Part shown: positions 8,818 to 18,235 of the stretch, piece after piece
Numbering within the stretch: the stretch's first letter is position 1
Layout: each line of letters begins with the position of its first letter
Notes under the pieces: model-generated
What the model saw: the letters and a program-made list of their open reading frames with translations, nothing else
The model's database searches: none
What the model was told of the DNA's origin: nothing
NCBI GenBank assembly: GCA_026126105.1
Contig: JAHCJV010000013.1
Location: forward strand, 25,794-89,793
Direction of reading: 5' to 3'
From: Enhydrobacter sp.
GTDB taxonomy: Bacteria; Pseudomonadota; Alphaproteobacteria; Reyranellales; Reyranellaceae
Length of the DNA stretch: 64,000 bases
Program-made: the position numbers and the translations under genes

Positions 8818-9816
8818 GTGAGGTTCCTGCGTCGCGTCCTGAACATGCTGGTGGTGCTGCTCATCGTGTCGCTGCTGATGTTCGTGCTGGTGCGCGTGCT
8901 GCCAGGCGATCCGGTCGGCGCCGCCCTGGGCGACGGCGCGACAACGGAGCAGATCGAGAAGTTCCGCGTCCAGATGGGCATGGATAAGCCGCTGCAGGTC
9001 CAGTACTTCGCCTATCTGCGCGGCCTGCTCGAAGGGCATTTCGGCGTGTCGCTGATGGAGCCGCGCGACGTCGGCACGATCGTCTGGGAGCGCCTGCCGG
9101 CGACCCTCGAGCTGGTCGTGTGCTCTCTGGCGCTGGCCATCCTCGTCGGCGTGCCGCTCGGCATCCTCGCCGCCACGCACCGCAACGGTCCGATCGACCA
9201 GGCCAGCCGCCTGTGGTCGCTGACCGGCGTGTCGTTCCCGAACTTCTGGGCGGCGCTAATGCTGCAGCTCGTCCTCGGCGCGGCGCTGTCGCTGGTGCCG
9301 ATCACCGGCCGCATCACCGGACCGCCCCCCGAGCACATCACCGGCCTCTACCTGGTCGATGCGCTGCTCACCGGGAACTTCAGGGCCATGGGCGACGCCG
9401 CACGTCACCTGATCACGCCCACGATCGTGCTCGCGCTCGGCCCGCTGGCGCAGATCACCTCGATGGTTCGCAGCTCCATGCTCGACGAGCTTTCCAGGCC
9501 CTATGTCGGCTTCAGCCAGGCCGTCGGCATGCCGCGCTTCCTGATCAACTACAAGTACGTGCTTCGCAACGCCTTCTCCTCGACCCTGACGCTGATCGGC
9601 TTCCTGTTCCCGCTGATGATCGGCGGCGCCTTCGTGGTCGAGAAGGTCTTCGCCTGGCCAGGGCTTGCCCGCTTCGGCGCCGACGCGATCCTCGCCAACG
9701 ACTACAACGCCATCGTCGGCGTCACCCTGGTGATCTGCCTCTTCGTGGTCGTGGTGAACTTCGTGACCGAAGAGCTCTACGTCGCCCTCGATCCCCGCAT
9801 CCGGCTGGAGCGTTAG
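8818..9816 (+). CDS. ABC transporter permease, DppB type
   Basis: This 332-residue membrane subunit has the N-terminal helix 'VVLLIVSLLMFVLVRVLPGDPVG' and the EAA loop near 'SRPYVGFSQAVGMPRFLINYKYVLRNAFSS'. The C-terminus is 'EELYVALDPRIRLER'. The GTG start is directly preceded by AGGAGGAG (8802-8809), one of the strongest ribosome-binding sites in the region, which overlaps the end of the binding protein gene. It is the third gene of the dioxygenase-importer operon and pairs with the DppC-type permease one base downstream. Confidence 0.94.
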   Translation: MRFLRRVLNMLVVLLIVSLLMFVLVRVLPGDPVGAALGDGATTEQIEKFRVQMGMDKPLQVQYFAYLRGLLEGHFGVSLMEPRDVGTIVWERLPATLELVVCSLALAILVGVPLGILAATHRNGPIDQASRLWSLTGVSFPNFWAALMLQLVLGAALSLVPITGRITGPPPEHITGLYLVDALLTGNFRAMGDAARHLITPTIVLALGPLAQITSMVRSSMLDELSRPYVGFSQAVGMPRFLINYKYVLRNAFSSTLTLIGFLFPLMIGGAFVVEKVFAWPGLARFGADAILANDYNAIVGVTLVICLFVVVVNFVTEELYVALDPRIRLER

Positions 9817-9817
9817 C

Positions 9818-10726
9818 ATGGCCGTCACCTCGATCGGCCAGGCGGCGCTCGACGGCGTCGAGCCGTCGGAAGCCGCGCCGGTCCGCAAGACCGGCTTCCG
9901 CCGCCGCTTCGCCCGCTTCGCGCGCAACCGGCTGGCGCTCGCCGGCGCGATCTGCCTACTGGTCCTGCTCGTCGTCGCCGTGCTGGCGCCCTGGATCGTG
10001 CCCTATCCCGACGACGTCGCCGATTCGCTGAACTTCGACGCCGTGCTGCAGCCGCCGTCGCTGGAGCACCCGATGGGCACCGACGAGGTCGGGCGTGACG
10101 TGCTGACGCGCGTGATGGCCGGAGCGCGGTGGTCGCTGTCGATGGCGGCGATCGTGCTGGCTATCGCCGTCACTATCGGCGTACCGCTCGGCCTGTTCGC
10201 CGGCTACTACGGCGGTGCGCTCGAGCAGGTGCTGATGCGCATCACCGACGGCTTCTCGGCCGTGCCGGCGCTGGTGCTGGCGCTCGCCATCACGGTCCTG
10301 CTGGGACCGAGCCTGATCAATGCCATGATCGCCATCGGCTTCGTCTGGTGGCGCAGCTTCGCGCGCATCGCCCACGGCCAGACGCTGTCGCGCAAGCAGG
10401 AGACCTACGTCACCGTCGCCAGGTCGCTGGGCGCTTCGGACATGCACATCATGTTCCGCGAGATCCTGCCCAACATCTCCTCCCCCCTCCTGGTCGCGAT
10501 CTCGCTGAACGCCGGTTACGCCGTGCTCACCGGCACCGCGCTTTCCTTTCTCGGCGCCGGCGCACGCCCTCCGACGCCGGAATGGGGGCAGATGGTGGCG
10601 GCCAGCCGCAACTACCTGCCGGAAGCATGGTGGCCGTCGCTGTTCCCCGGCATCGCGATCTTCATCACCGTCGTCAGCTTCAACCTGCTGGGCGATGGGC
10701 TGCGCGACTACTTCTCGGAAGAATGA
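9818..10726 (+). CDS. ABC transporter permease, DppC type
   Basis: This 302-residue membrane subunit has a basic cytoplasmic leader ('RKTGFRRRFARFARNRLA'), a first helix, and the typical 'LQPPSLEHPMGTDEVGRDVLTRVMAGARWSLSM' segment. Its EAA motif is 'QETYVTVARSLGASDMHIMFREILPNI' and its C-terminus '[15 protein letters not shown]' matches the family. It starts one base after the DppB stop and overlaps the following ATPase start (ATGATG at 10723), so the whole importer is probably translated as a coupled unit. Confidence 0.94.
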   Translation: MAVTSIGQAALDGVEPSEAAPVRKTGFRRRFARFARNRLALAGAICLLVLLVVAVLAPWIVPYPDDVADSLNFDAVLQPPSLEHPMGTDEVGRDVLTRVMAGARWSLSMAAIVLAIAVTIGVPLGLFAGYYGGALEQVLMRITDGFSAVPALVLALAITVLLGPSLINAMIAIGFVWWRSFARIAHGQTLSRKQETYVTVARSLGASDMHIMFREILPNISSPLLVAISLNAGYAVLTGTALSFLGAGARPPTPEWGQMVAASRNYLPEAWWPSLFPGIAIFITVVSFNLLGDGLRDYFSEE

Positions 10727-11769
10727 TGCCCGACTCGCTGTCACTTCCTCAGCCGTCGGTGCAAACGCCCGTGATCCGCCTGAACGGGCTGCGCATCGAC
10801 TTCCACACCGGAGACGGCATCGAGCAGGTCATCAAGGACGTCACCCTGCGCATCGATCCCGGCGAGATCGTCGGGCTGGTGGGCGAATCGGGCTGCGGCA
10901 AGAGCGTCACCGCCAAGCTGCTGCTGGGCATCCTGCCGATGCCGCCGGCGGTGGTGAAGGCCGGCAGTATCGAGATGTTCGGCCACGATCTCGCGACGCT
11001 TCCTACGGGCGAGCGCGAGGCGCTGAAGAAGTTTGTGGCCTATGTGCCACAGGACCCATCGGCCGTGCTCAACCCGTCCTTCACCATCGCCACGCAGATG
11101 ATCGACATGATCGTCTGGTACGAGAGCGACCGCCGTCTGCTCACCTATTTCCGGAAGCGGCACACCCGCGGCGTGGTTGCCCGTGCCCGCGACCATGCCG
11201 CCCAATTGCTGGAGAAGGTCTACATTGCCGATCCCGAGCAGGTGCTCCGCCGCTATCCGCTGCAGCTCTCGGGCGGCATGCGCCAGCGCGTGCTGCTGGC
11301 CATGGCGCTGAGCGGCAGTCCGCAGCTGATGATCGCCGACGAGCCCACCACGGCGCTCGACGTCACGATCCAGAAGCGCACCATCGACCTCCTGAAGGAT
11401 CTCGTCGCGCGCGAGCGGCTGGCCGGGCTCTACATCACGCACGATCTCGGCGTGGCGCGCGAGATCTGCGCGCGCACCTACGTCATGTATGCCGGCACCA
11501 CCGTCGAGAACGGCCCGACCGGCCCGCTCCTCGACTCGCCGCTGCACCCTTATACGCGTGGCCTGGTCGAGGCCATTCCGTCTCTGCTCGGCGGCCTGCC
11601 CCGGACCATCGCGGGACAGGTCCCGGACTATCTTGCCCCACCCAAAGGGTGCCGTTTCGCGCCGCGTTGCCCGCAGGCGTTCGATCGTTGCCGCAAGACC
11701 CCGGCCCGCATCGAAGCGGCGCCCGACCGGCAGGTCTCCTGCTGGCTTCACCAGACGGCACGGGCATGA
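10723..11769 (+). CDS. ABC transporter ATP-binding protein, DppD/OppD type
   Basis: This 348-residue cytoplasmic ATPase energises the importer. Walker A is GESGCGKS (54-61), the Q-loop '[11 protein letters not shown]', the signature LSGGMRQ (182-188), and Walker B 'LMIADEPTT' (202-210). The C-terminal oligopeptide-transporter extension carries cysteines ('[14 protein letters not shown]') like those that bind an iron-sulfur cluster in some family members. Two adjacent in-frame ATGs (10723 and 10726) are possible starts. The first overlaps the permease stop and is preferred for coupling. The gene overlaps the next ATPase gene by ATGA. Confidence 0.94.
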   Translation: MMPDSLSLPQPSVQTPVIRLNGLRIDFHTGDGIEQVIKDVTLRIDPGEIVGLVGESGCGKSVTAKLLLGILPMPPAVVKAGSIEMFGHDLATLPTGEREALKKFVAYVPQDPSAVLNPSFTIATQMIDMIVWYESDRRLLTYFRKRHTRGVVARARDHAAQLLEKVYIADPEQVLRRYPLQLSGGMRQRVLLAMALSGSPQLMIADEPTTALDVTIQKRTIDLLKDLVARERLAGLYITHDLGVAREICARTYVMYAGTTVENGPTGPLLDSPLHPYTRGLVEAIPSLLGGLPRTIAGQVPDYLAPPKGCRFAPRCPQAFDRCRKTPARIEAAPDRQVSCWLHQTARA

Positions 11770-12779
11770 GCGACGCCGCCTTCCTGCAGGCCGATGCCGT
11801 CACCAAGGCCTTCAAGGTCCAGCGCAAGGGCGGGGGACTGATGCAGAGCCTGAGAGGCGGACAAACCAGCTCCCTGCGTGCCGTCGACGACGTGTCGCTC
11901 GACATCGCCCGCGGCGAAGTCTTTGCCATCGTCGGCGAATCGGGATCCGGCAAGACCACGCTCGCCAACCTGCTGGCGCGCGTCACGGTGCCGACCGACG
12001 GCCGCATCGTGCTCGACGGCGAGGAGATCTCGCGCGGCACCGGCGTCGACCTGCGCAGCCTGCGCCGCCGGATCCAGATCGTCTTCCAGGACCCAGGCTC
12101 GTCGCTAAACCCGCGCCAGACGGTGGGCGACATCGTCGCGCTGCCGCTGAAGCTCGCCGGCATGCGCGGCCATCGCGACCGCGGCGAGCGCATCGCCGAG
12201 CTGTTGGAGGCCGTGCACTTGCCGGCCGACTTCGCCACCCGTTATCCCGTATCGCTGAGCGGCGGCCAGAAGCAGCGCGTCAATGTCGCGCGCGCGCTGG
12301 CGCTCGAGCCCAACGTCCTGGTGCTCGACGAACCGACATCCGCGCTCGACGTGTCGGTGCAGGCGCGCATCCTGGCGCTGCTGATGAGGTTGAAGCAGGA
12401 AAGGCACCTCACCTACGTCGTCGTCACCCACAATTTCGGCGTCGTGCGCGCCATCGCCGACCGCGTGGCGGTAATGTATTTCGGCAAGATCGTCGAGGTC
12501 GGCACCGTCGAGCAGCTCATGGCCGACCCGCGGCATCCGTATACCAGGACGCTGCTCTCGGCGATCCCGGTGGTGCGCGAGTCGGAGCGGGCGTTGATTC
12601 CGTCCGTCGAAGCTCGCGACGGCGAGTTGCCGTCCTTCATCGACCCGCCGCGCCACTGCTCCTTCTATTCGCGCTGCCCGTCACGCCAGCCGCAATGCCT
12701 GGAACGCGCTTATCCGGCGCTGGTCGAGCGGGCCGATGGACGGAAGGTGAGCTGCCACGTGTCGGCACCGACGACATAG
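11766..12779 (+). CDS. ABC transporter ATP-binding protein, DppF/OppF type
   Basis: This 337-residue second ATPase closes the dioxygenase-importer operon. Walker A is GESGSGKT (57-64), the signature LSGGQKQ (164-170), Walker B 'VLVLDEPTSALD' (184-195), and the H-loop 'VVTHNFGV'. The C-terminal extension has 'HCSFYSRCPSRQPQC', again cysteine-rich. An inserted stretch near residues 20-36 ('RKGGGLMQSLRGGQTSS') is common in DppF proteins. The ATG overlaps the DppD stop. A palindrome-ended repeat element starts 12 bases after its stop codon. Confidence 0.94.
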   Translation: MSDAAFLQADAVTKAFKVQRKGGGLMQSLRGGQTSSLRAVDDVSLDIARGEVFAIVGESGSGKTTLANLLARVTVPTDGRIVLDGEEISRGTGVDLRSLRRRIQIVFQDPGSSLNPRQTVGDIVALPLKLAGMRGHRDRGERIAELLEAVHLPADFATRYPVSLSGGQKQRVNVARALALEPNVLVLDEPTSALDVSVQARILALLMRLKQERHLTYVVVTHNFGVVRAIADRVAVMYFGKIVEVGTVEQLMADPRHPYTRTLLSAIPVVRESERALIPSVEARDGELPSFIDPPRHCSFYSRCPSRQPQCLERAYPALVERADGRKVSCHVSAPTT

Positions 12780-12790
12780 ACCGCGAACCT

Positions 12791-12905
12791 CCGTCATCCC
12801 GACCAAAGCCGGGCGTAGCGAGGCGTCTTGGAGGGACCTGCTCATCAACCGCTGCTGGCCCGAACAGATCCCCTCGGCTTCGCTTCGCTCCGCTCGAGAT
12901 GACGG
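12791..12905. repeat. intergenic palindrome-ended repeat element (about 115 bp)
   Basis: The element fills the gap between two convergent ATPase genes. It begins CCGTCAT (12791-12797) and ends ATGACGG (12899-12905), an exact inverted repeat. The interior is rich in the kind of sequence seen in dispersed intergenic repeats of GC-rich proteobacteria (CGGCTTCGCTTCGCTCCGC near 12873). It has no coding capacity that I can support. It may fold as a long imperfect stem and act as a bidirectional terminator, or be a non-autonomous mobile repeat. Family membership is inferred, not searched. Confidence 0.55.
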
Positions 12906-12925
12906 AAGGGGAGAACGGCGAGTCA

Positions 12926-13923
<998 letters not shown>

Positions 13924-13927
<4 letters not shown>

Positions 13928-14961
13928 GTGGCATGCCAGCAGGCGATGAAGTGACCGGGCCTATGCTCTTCGAGGGGCGGCGCCTCGGCGCGGCAGTGGT
14001 CGGTGGCGAGCCCGCAGCGCGGCGCGAAGCTGCAGCCTTTCGGAAGATTGAACAGCGAGGGCACCATTCCCTTGATCTCGTTGAGCCGCGTGCGCCGCGC
14101 GCCGTTGCGCGCTGCCTCGTCGAGGTGGGGGATCGAGCCCAGCAGACCCACCGTATAGGGATGGCCCGGCGTGTCGAACAGCGTCGCGGCCGGCGCCTCC
14201 TCGACCTTGCGGCCGGCATACATCACCACCACCCGATCGGCATTCTCCGCCACCACGCCCATGTCGTGGGTGATCAGGACGATGGCCGTACCGAAGGTTT
14301 CCTGCAGCTCGCGCATCAGGTCGAGGATCTGCGCCTGGATGGTGACGTCGAGCGCCGTGGTGGGCTCGTCGGCGATCAGCACCTTGGGATTGCACGACAG
14401 CGCCATCGCAATCATCACCCGCTGCCGCATGCCGCCAGAAAGCTGGTGCGGATAGGAATGCGCGCGCTTTTCGGGTTCGGGAATGTAGACGCGCCGAAGC
14501 ATCTCGACAGCCCGGTTCCAGGCTTCCTTGCGCGACAATCCCTGATGCAGCGCGACGGCTTCGGCGATCTGCCCGCCTACGGTGTAGAGCGGGTTGAGGG
14601 AGGTCATCGGCTCCTGGAAGATCATCGAGACCTCGTTGCCGCGCACCTTTTCCATCTCGGGTTCGGAAAGCTCGAGCAGGTTCCTGCCCTCGAAGCGGAT
14701 CGCGCCGCCGACGATGCGTCCCGGCGGATTGGCGACCAGGCGCAGGATGGAGAGCGCCGACACGCTCTTGCCGCAGCCCGATTCGCCGACGACGCCCAAT
14801 GTCTCCCCGGCCTTCAGCGCATAGCTCACGCCGTCGACCGCGCGGACCGTGCCGATGGCGGTGAAGAAGTGGGTCTGAAGGTTGTCGATCTCCAGCACCG
14901 TGGGCGCCGGCCCAACGGCCGGCTCGCCCACGGCACGCAGCGCCGGCTGGCGAGAATTCAA
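13924..14961 (-). CDS. ABC transporter ATP-binding protein, DppD/OppD type
   Basis: This 345-residue ATPase has Walker A GESGCGKS (about 59-66), the Q-loop '[10 protein letters not shown]', the signature 'LSGGMRQRV', and Walker B '[12 protein letters not shown]'. The C-terminal extension is '[15 protein letters not shown]'. The start is set at a TTG (14961-14959) because GGGAG lies about seven bases upstream. The open frame continues further, but into the divergent binding protein gene, which rules out the more distal ATG. A GTG ten codons in is an alternative. It is translationally coupled to the DppF-type gene downstream. Confidence 0.9.
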
Positions 14962-15067
14962 TGCGAGACTCCCTGAAACTGGCCTGTTAGTTTTGGTCCA
15001 TGATGATGGACGAGCCATCACAGCACATTGTGCGTGGTCTGCAAAAGACCAAATGGGAGGAAGCGTC
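14962..15067. promoter_or_regulatory. divergent promoter region with two dyads
   Basis: This 106-base gap lies between the DppD-type ATPase (leftward) and the binding protein (rightward). It contains two perfect dyads: GTCCAT-GATG-ATGGAC at 14996-15011 and TGGTCT-GCAAA-AGACCA at 15035-15051. In addition, TTTGGTC (14992-14998) and GACCAAA (15047-15053) are inverted copies that bracket both. Such nested dyads in a divergent promoter are likely operator sites for a regulator not encoded here. GGGAGGAAG (15054-15062) is the ribosome-binding site of the binding protein. Confidence 0.5.
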
Positions 15068-16756
15068 ATGGACAACCGCAAGGAGCGTTCCAGCATAAAC
15101 CGTCGTGCCTTCGTCAAAGGCACGGCAGCATTGGGTGCTACCGTCTTCGGCATGCCTTGGCAGGCCCTGGCGCAGGGCGTGCCCAACGAGTTCGACGGGT
15201 CTAAGTTCCAGCTCAAGGCGCCGGAGCCGAACGCCAAGTCAGGCGGCGTCCTGAAGTACGCCATCACCTCGCGCCCGCCGCATTTCGACATGCACCAGTC
15301 GGGCACGATCAACAGCCTGGGCAGCCAGGGATGCATGTTCGACAACCTGGTGCGGCGCGACCCGCGCGATTCGGGCAAGACGATCATTCCCGATCTCGCC
15401 CATAGCTGGGAAATCGCCAAAGACGGCAAGACCTACACGTTCCATCTTCGGGAGGGTGTGCAGTTCCACGACGGTGCCGACTTCACCTCCGACGACGTGA
15501 AGGCCACCTACGACCGCATCCGCAAGCCGCCGGCCGGCGTCAGCATCCCGCGTTCGACGCTGTTCACGACGGTCGAAGAGATCACCACCCCGGACAAGAA
15601 GACCGTGGTGTTCAAGCTCTCGGAGTCAAGGCCCGCGAGCTTCATGATGGCGGCATTCGCCAGCGGCTGGAACACGATCGTTCGCAAGAAGACGCTGGAG
15701 GACAACCAGTACAACCTGCGCCGAGTCGTCGACATCCCCGGGACCGGCCCGTTCAAGAGCAAGCGCCGGGTCGAGAACGAGATCTGGGTGATGGAGAAGA
15801 ACGCCAACTACTGGAACAAGGGCCTGCCCTATCTCGACGGCATCGAGTTCTACCACGCGCTGCCGTTCTCGCCCGAGCTGGGCTCGGCGATCCTCTCCAA
15901 CCGGGTGGACTACGCCCGCATTGTCGACCCGGTCACGTCGCGCAAGGCCAAGTCAACCCCTGGAATGTCGTCGACCGACTTCTACCAGAGCGTCATCCAG
16001 GGCACCTGGATGAACAGCAAGAAAAAGCCGCTCGACGACCCCCGGGTCCGCCGGGCTATCCATCTCTGTCTCGACCGCCCCGTGCTGGTCGACGTCGTGA
16101 AGGACGTGGCGCCTATGATGATGGGCGGCATGATCTATCCGTTCTCGGAGTTCGCGACGCCGATGGATCAGCTCAAGAAGCGGCTGGGCTACCAGGACGA
16201 CACGACCGCGGCGGTCAAGGAAGCCAAGTCCCTGATGGCGGCAGCCGGCTACGGCAGCGGCTACAAGGGTACGCTCGACTACATGGTGCGCGAGGTGGCG
16301 ACCTTCAAACTGTGGGCGCAGGCCGTGCAGGCCATGTTGCAGCAGGGCCTCGGCCTCGATGTCAAGCTGCGCACGGTGGTCGAGTCGGTGTGGTTCGACG
16401 ACGTCAAGTCCGGCAACTTCGATCTCGCCGTCGGGGCGGTCGTCTCGACCCTGCTCGACCCGTCGGACTACTTCAACGCCTGGTACAAGAAGGACGGTCC
16501 GCAGAATTACGGCTTCTGGGACAACAAGACCGTCAACGAACTCCTGCCCCAGATCGACCGCGAGGTCGACGTCAAGAAGCGCCTCGACCTGATCCGCAAG
16601 GCGGAGGACGCGATGGAGCAGGACCCGCCGGTGCTGCCGCTGTCGTGGGAGAAGATCAACGATGTCTGGTACAATTACGTGAAGGGCCACAATCCGAAGG
16701 AATATTTCGGCATCTACGACGTCGTCCGCTTCGACACGTTCTGGCTGGACAAATAA
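15068..16756 (+). CDS. ABC transporter substrate-binding protein with Tat-like signal
   Basis: This 562-residue SBP_bac_5 protein begins with a twin-arginine-type leader ('[21 protein letters not shown]'), so it is probably exported folded by the Tat system. The body has '[21 protein letters not shown]', '[29 protein letters not shown]' and '[21 protein letters not shown]'. The ATG at 15068 follows GGGAGGAAG with ideal spacing; an upstream in-frame extension overlaps the divergent ATPase gene and is rejected. It likely works with the ATPases at 12926-14961. The solute is unknown. Confidence 0.93.
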   Translation: MDNRKERSSINRRAFVKGTAALGATVFGMPWQALAQGVPNEFDGSKFQLKAPEPNAKSGGVLKYAITSRPPHFDMHQSGTINSLGSQGCMFDNLVRRDPRDSGKTIIPDLAHSWEIAKDGKTYTFHLREGVQFHDGADFTSDDVKATYDRIRKPPAGVSIPRSTLFTTVEEITTPDKKTVVFKLSESRPASFMMAAFASGWNTIVRKKTLEDNQYNLRRVVDIPGTGPFKSKRRVENEIWVMEKNANYWNKGLPYLDGIEFYHALPFSPELGSAILSNRVDYARIVDPVTSRKAKSTPGMSSTDFYQSVIQGTWMNSKKKPLDDPRVRRAIHLCLDRPVLVDVVKDVAPMMMGGMIYPFSEFATPMDQLKKRLGYQDDTTAAVKEAKSLMAAAGYGSGYKGTLDYMVREVATFKLWAQAVQAMLQQGLGLDVKLRTVVESVWFDDVKSGNFDLAVGAVVSTLLDPSDYFNAWYKKDGPQNYGFWDNKTVNELLPQIDREVDVKKRLDLIRKAEDAMEQDPPVLPLSWEKINDVWYNYVKGHNPKEYFGIYDVVRFDTFWLDK

Positions 16757-16781
16757 CGGCAGCAGCCGCCATCGTCCGGGG

Positions 16782-17348
16782 ATGATCACACTATATCTCT
16801 CCCCCGGTTCGAGCTCTATGGCGACGCACATCGCCCTCAACGAAGTGGGCGCGTCCTTCGAGACGCGCCCGCTGACATTGCAGAAGGGCACCCGTACGCC
16901 CGAATTCCTCGAGATCAATCCGAACGGCAAGGTACCGGCGCTCGTGGTCGACGGCACCGTCCTCACCGAGGTCGCCGGCACGCTGTTCTACCTGGCACGC
17001 GCCTTCCCGCAGGCCGGCCTGATGCCCGCTGGTGTGCTGGGCGAGGCCGAGGCGGTATCGTGGATGTCCTTTGCTGCGTCGACCCTCCATCCGGCGGCCG
17101 GCCAGGGACCGGAGCGGGTCGCGGAAGTCTGGCGCATCGCCGAGCGGAAGCTTGCCGGCAAGGAATGGTGCGTCGCCGGCAAGTACTCGATCGCCGACAT
17201 CCACCTCTTCCGACTCTACTGGCGGTTCAAGGACCGGTTCGGGCTCAAGCCCGAAGACCACCCCTCCGTGCAGGCGCTGCATGACCGCATGCTGCAGCGC
17301 GCCGCGGTCAAGAAGACGATCGAGGCCGAGGCGAAGATCTCAACCTAG
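16782..17348 (+). CDS. glutathione S-transferase family protein
   Basis: This 188-residue protein has an N-terminal thioredoxin fold ('MITLYLSPGSSSMATHIALNEVG') and the glutathione-binding 'NPNGKVPALVVDG' (about residues 47-59). An all-alpha C-terminal domain follows, with 'YSIADIHLFRLY' serving as the N-capping segment. Bacterial beta-class enzymes usually have a catalytic cysteine in SPGACS; here the segment reads SPGSSS, so serine replaces it. It may conjugate glutathione to electrophiles or have a non-catalytic role. It sits 25 bases downstream of the binding protein gene and its stop overlaps the convergent dehydrogenase stop. Confidence 0.9.
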   Translation: MITLYLSPGSSSMATHIALNEVGASFETRPLTLQKGTRTPEFLEINPNGKVPALVVDGTVLTEVAGTLFYLARAFPQAGLMPAGVLGEAEAVSWMSFAASTLHPAAGQGPERVAEVWRIAERKLAGKEWCVAGKYSIADIHLFRLYWRFKDRFGLKPEDHPSVQALHDRMLQRAAVKKTIEAEAKIST

Positions 17349-18235
17349 CCATTGGCAGCAAGATCGATCGCGCGGCGATACATCGTCATCGCCGCCTCGG
17401 GCGTATTGTAGCCCGCGTGCGACGTCACCGTGACGTTGTCGAGCACGAGCAGCGGCTCGTCGGGTGCCGGCGGCTCCTTGCCGAAGACATCGGTCGCGTA
17501 GTGGCCGACGTGCCCCGACTTCAGCAAGTCGATCAGCGCCGGCTCGTCTATCACTCCTGCTCGCGCGGTGTTGACGATGATCACGCCCGGCTTTGCCCTC
17601 GCCATCCGCTCGCGGTTCAGAAAGCCGCGTGTCGCGTCGTTCAGGCCGAGATGGAGGCTGACGATGTCGGATTGCGCCAGCAACTCGTCGAGCCCGACGG
17701 TGCCCGGCTTGGGCGAGCGGTTGTACGCTACCACTTTCAGCCCGATGCCGCCGGCGATTCGGGCCATCTCGGCGCCGATGCCACCCAGCCCGACGATGCC
17801 CAGCGTCTTGCCGCGCAGCTCCATGCCCTGCATGGGCCGCCAGCCACCGCCGCGCACGATGCCGTGCATGGTCGCGATGTTGCGCGCTGCGGCAAAGACC
17901 AGCCCCATCGCGTGCTCTGCGACGGTCGTGTCGCCATAGCCGCTGATGGTCGAGACCTTGATGCCGAGCTTTTGCGCGGCTTCCATGTCGACGAAGCTCG
18001 CCGCACCGGTGCCGAGGAAGACGATATGCTTCAGGTCCTTGCACTTCTCCAGCGTCGGCGCGCTGAAGTAGGTGGCGTCGTTGATGACCGTGTCGTAGCC
18101 CGCCGCCTTGGCCGGCACGTCCGCCTCGTCGACCGGCCCCATGTTGACGACGATCGAGATGTCCTCGGGTCCATGGACCCGCTGCCATACCGCGTCGATG
18201 TCGGGCGTCGAATCGATGAAGAGCGTCTTAGGCAT
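17345..18235 (-). CDS. NAD(P)-dependent D-2-hydroxyacid dehydrogenase
   Basis: This 296-residue oxidoreductase belongs to the family that includes D-lactate, glyoxylate/hydroxypyruvate and phosphoglycerate dehydrogenases. The Rossmann motif GLGGIG lies near residues 149-154. The catalytic arginine is in 'NTARAGVID', the glutamate in 'FGKEPPAPDEPLL', and the histidine in 'TSHAGYNTPEAA', so the triad is complete. The gene starts inside the end of the molybdopterin hydroxylase gene (8-base overlap) and is the last gene of a leftward four-gene operon. That context suggests a catabolic role toward a hydroxy- or keto-acid, which is inference. Confidence 0.93.
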   Translation of the reverse strand: MPKTLFIDSTPDIDAVWQRVHGPEDISIVVNMGPVDEADVPAKAAGYDTVINDATYFSAPTLEKCKDLKHIVFLGTGAASFVDMEAAQKLGIKVSTISGYGDTTVAEHAMGLVFAAARNIATMHGIVRGGGWRPMQGMELRGKTLGIVGLGGIGAEMARIAGGIGLKVVAYNRSPKPGTVGLDELLAQSDIVSLHLGLNDATRGFLNRERMARAKPGVIIVNTARAGVIDEPALIDLLKSGHVGHYATDVFGKEPPAPDEPLLVLDNVTVTSHAGYNTPEAAMTMYRRAIDLAANG

